Assembly (NCBI GenBank): GCA_003584895.1
Contig: QVQF01000080.1
Coordinates: 1-44,694, forward strand
Direction: 5' to 3'
DNA length: 44,694 bases
Source of the DNA: Methylococcales bacterium
GTDB lineage: Bacteria; Pseudomonadota; Gammaproteobacteria; Methylococcales; Methylomonadaceae
The notes under the pieces are model-generated. The model made no database searches and was not told the origin of the DNA. It was given only the letters and a program-made list of their open reading frames with translations. A program made the translations under genes and the position numbers. Below, one piece after another: positions 43,275-44,694 of the stretch; position 1 is the first letter of the stretch, and every line of letters starts with the position of its first letter.

Positions 43275-43445
43275 ATGACAGCAAATATGTTAGAAATAGC
43301 CCCTTTATCACCTATCTACCCTATTAAAATACTGGGTAAAGTGACTAAAGACACGCGTCTATTAGAACTACGTTTACGTAAAAAAAAACCAGCCTTAGAA
43401 ACATCTAAGACCCTGCCGGCTGAACATATTGACGAGCTAGTTTAA
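43275..43445 (+). CDS. Small basic protein of unknown function
   Basis: A 56-residue frame starting with ATG 4 bp after the stator gene stop and ending in a TAATG overlap with the DUF2802 gene, so it fits snugly into the operon. A longer in-frame start at 43248 lies inside the stator gene and is less likely. The sequence has a hydrophobic proline-containing N-terminal half (LEIAPLSPIYPIKILG), then a basic stretch (LRLRKKKP) and an acidic end. No membrane segment and no family recognised. Confidence 0.6.
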   Translation: MTANMLEIAPLSPIYPIKILGKVTKDTRLLELRLRKKKPALETSKTLPAEHIDELV

Positions 43446-43879
43446 TGATTAATCTTATTCCCATCGATATTCTGATGATTGTCATGGCTGTTTTCGTTGC
43501 AGCTAATACTATCGCATTAATAGTCTTAGTACGCTCGCATCTTAAACTTAAATTCAACTATCAAGTCCTCACCGAATTTATGCAGAACCATAATAATGAC
43601 ATTACCGAGCTATATACTTTTGCACAAAGTGTCGATGATTATAAAAACGTCACTGATCAACAAATGAACCGTTTATACAAAAAAATAACAGAAGCCAAAT
43701 CAATATCTAACGTTAATAACCAAGTCAACATTCCGTTAAATGAATCCTCTAATCATCCTTATAACTTGGTTATACAACAGGTACGTAGCGGCGCTAGCGT
43801 TAATGATTTAATGCAAAATTCTGGCCTAAGTCAAGACGAAGCCGCCTTACTCGTTCGCCTACATGGTACTAAAAAATAA
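43445..43879 (+). CDS. DUF2802 family membrane-anchored protein
   Basis: A 144-residue protein with one N-terminal membrane segment (IDILMIVMAVFVAANTIALI), a charged helical middle and the DUF2802 C-terminal motif (YNLVIQQVRSGASVNDLMQN, SGLSQDEAALLVRLHG), which looks like a small helix-turn-helix-type fold. Genes of this family commonly end stator and chemotaxis operons in gammaproteobacteria. Its role is unknown. Confidence 0.8.
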   Translation: MINLIPIDILMIVMAVFVAANTIALIVLVRSHLKLKFNYQVLTEFMQNHNNDITELYTFAQSVDDYKNVTDQQMNRLYKKITEAKSISNVNNQVNIPLNESSNHPYNLVIQQVRSGASVNDLMQNSGLSQDEAALLVRLHGTKK

Positions 43880-43958
43880 AATAAAGCCACCCATTAATAT
43901 GGGCATATAATAGCCAACAAATATAGTCTTCAACCATTAAAAATATTTGGAGTTTTTT

Positions 43959-44408
43959 ATGAGTTTAAGCATCTCGTCCATGGCAGTATCGGCTCTTAAC
44001 GCCAATACCTGGCAACAAAAACAACAAGCCTTAAATAATCTGACTGTAGCCTTAAACGCCGGTAATTTACCCAGCGCACAACAAGCATTTGCAGCACTAA
44101 CAAAAAGTTCACCCAGCACCAATAGCGTCGCTAACCCAAGTACGACAACAGATACTAATATCACCCAAACCACGACATCAGCCTCAATTGGTAGTCCTAT
44201 GGACGCCTTAAGTGCTGCCTTAGCATCCGGCAATATACAAGCCGCTCAGCAAGCCTTTGCCGCCCTACCCGCCAATGCTATACAACAAACCAATAGCGCA
44301 CAAGCAACTGCTTATAGCGCCAAAAATACCTCCACTACCGCGCAACAACCACAACTACCGCTTGCAGCCTATGGTTCAATTGGAACTAACATTAATACTG
44401 TGGCGTAA
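43959..44408 (+). CDS. Small protein with two LxxALxxGNxxxAQQAFAAL repeats, function unknown
   Basis: A 149-residue protein starting at ATG 43959 with a TTGGAG ribosome-binding site 6 nt upstream. Two similar helical repeats lie at about 24-47 and 83-103 (ALNAGNLPSAQQAFAAL and ALASGNIQAAQQAFAAL), joined by Ser/Thr-rich linkers. There is no signal peptide. I recall such repeats in uncharacterised proteobacterial proteins but no assigned role. It lies 79 bp after the DUF2802 gene on the same strand. Upstream, TATAAT (43906-43911) and a weak FliA-like arrangement are visible, neither convincing. Confidence 0.7.
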   Translation: MSLSISSMAVSALNANTWQQKQQALNNLTVALNAGNLPSAQQAFAALTKSSPSTNSVANPSTTTDTNITQTTTSASIGSPMDALSAALASGNIQAAQQAFAALPANAIQQTNSAQATAYSAKNTSTTAQQPQLPLAAYGSIGTNINTVA

Positions 44409-44417
44409 AACCAAAAC

Positions 44418-44525
44418 TTAACTGGCGTCCCAGTCATCACGCATAGAGGCAATACGCTGGATGATTTCGCGTTTATTTCTCCAGCGGTGCTCGAGAATCA
44501 CTGTATTTCGCTTACTTCCAGAACT
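44418..44525 (-). pseudogene. 3' fragment of an unknown gene, cut by an IS-like end
   Basis: On the minus strand an open frame of about 35 codons ends at TAA (44418-44420) and reads GSKRNTVILEHRWRNKREII with QRIASMRDDWDAS before the stop. It loses its upstream part where an IS256-type terminal repeat begins, near 44526. The composition looks like real protein, but the family is not recognised. It may equally be a chance open frame. Confidence 0.3.
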
Positions 44526-44694
44526 GAGGGTGTCCCATATTTTGTGTAAATGAGGTTAATTACTGCTGAGGCATTCTGCCTTCTAACTGAATAGTAAACT
44601 CTGAGATCTCCCCTATGATGACCTCTGCTTTTTAAATTACGAAGCTATTTGAACAAATAAGGCACTGCCCATGACAAATGCAACATCAATATTG
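44526..44694 (+). mobile_element. Probable left end of an IS256-type insertion sequence (cut by window edge)
   Basis: At 44526-44551 a segment with GTCC, six bases and then TTGTGTAAA matches the layout of the IS256-family terminal inverted repeat as I recall it. About 120 bp inside, an ATG at 44671 preceded by AAGG opens a frame running off the window (MTNATSIL), which could be the transposase start. The other end, the target duplication and the transposase body are outside the window. Confidence 0.4.

Noticed and set aside
43882-43908. TAAAGCCA, 11 bases, GGGCATAT as a FliA promoter for the repeat protein
   Set aside because: Spacing fits sigma-28 but the -10 half matches the consensus at only four of eight positions. 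Too weak to list as a feature.

Overview
The window is almost entirely a flagellar and chemotaxis gene cluster from a gammaproteobacterium with low-to-moderate G+C. The flagellar genes are of the polar-flagellum type: FleQ/FlrA-like master regulator, FlhF, FlhG/FleN, FliA, sigma-54-type promoters, and no FlhDC. The A+T-rich coding and the gene set would suit a marine or freshwater gammaproteobacterium such as a Methylococcales methanotroph. That placement is a guess, because no taxonomic marker gene is present.

Layout. (1) 1-5013, plus strand: the end of cheW, a soluble double-PAS chemoreceptor, cheR, cheD and a FliT-like chaperone. The order cheW-mcp-cheR-cheD and the C-terminal xWxxF tail of the receptor resemble the Pseudomonas Che2 (Aer2/McpB) type of cluster. 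(2) 5036-9208, minus strand: a tightly packed three-gene metabolic cassette made of a group II PLP decarboxylase, an ATP-grasp ligase and a class-V-like PLP enzyme. It lies directly downstream of flgL in the same orientation. Its product is unknown, and it is the best candidate here for an undescribed system. (3) 9308-20328, minus strand: flgBCDEFGHIJKL, read from a sigma-54-type promoter, with flgA divergent from its own sigma-54-type promoter. (4) 21571-27506, minus strand: fliEFGHIJ, again behind a sigma-54-type promoter. (5) 28015-31234, minus strand: fleQ and fliK. (6) 31503-43879, plus strand: fliMNOPQR-flhB-flhA-flhF-flhG-fliA, then a MotA/MotB-type stator pair, a small unknown gene and a DUF2802 gene. 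(7) 43959-44694: a small repeat-containing protein, a truncated gene fragment and what looks like the end of an IS256-type insertion sequence.

How it works together: FleQ would activate the sigma-54 promoters ahead of flgB, flgA and fliE. FleQ-box-like 14-mers lie 74-140 bp from these promoters, and another lies upstream of fleQ itself. The encoded proteins build the MS ring and C ring (FliF, FliG, FliM, FliN), the export gate and ATPase (FliPQR, FlhAB, FliHIJ, FliO), the rod, hook, P and L rings, and the hook-filament junction. FlhF and FlhG set flagellar position and number, FliA is the late sigma factor, and the stator pair drives rotation. Filament genes (fliC, fliD, fliS), cheA, cheY, cheZ, cheB, rpoN, fliL and fleSR are not in the window.

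Notable oddities are internal protein repeats (FliH with three 40-residue units, FliK with a duplicated block, FlgE with a long Ala/Thr insert), loss of fliL and fleSR from their usual places, and changed residues in FleQ at positions used for c-di-GMP binding in Pseudomonas.
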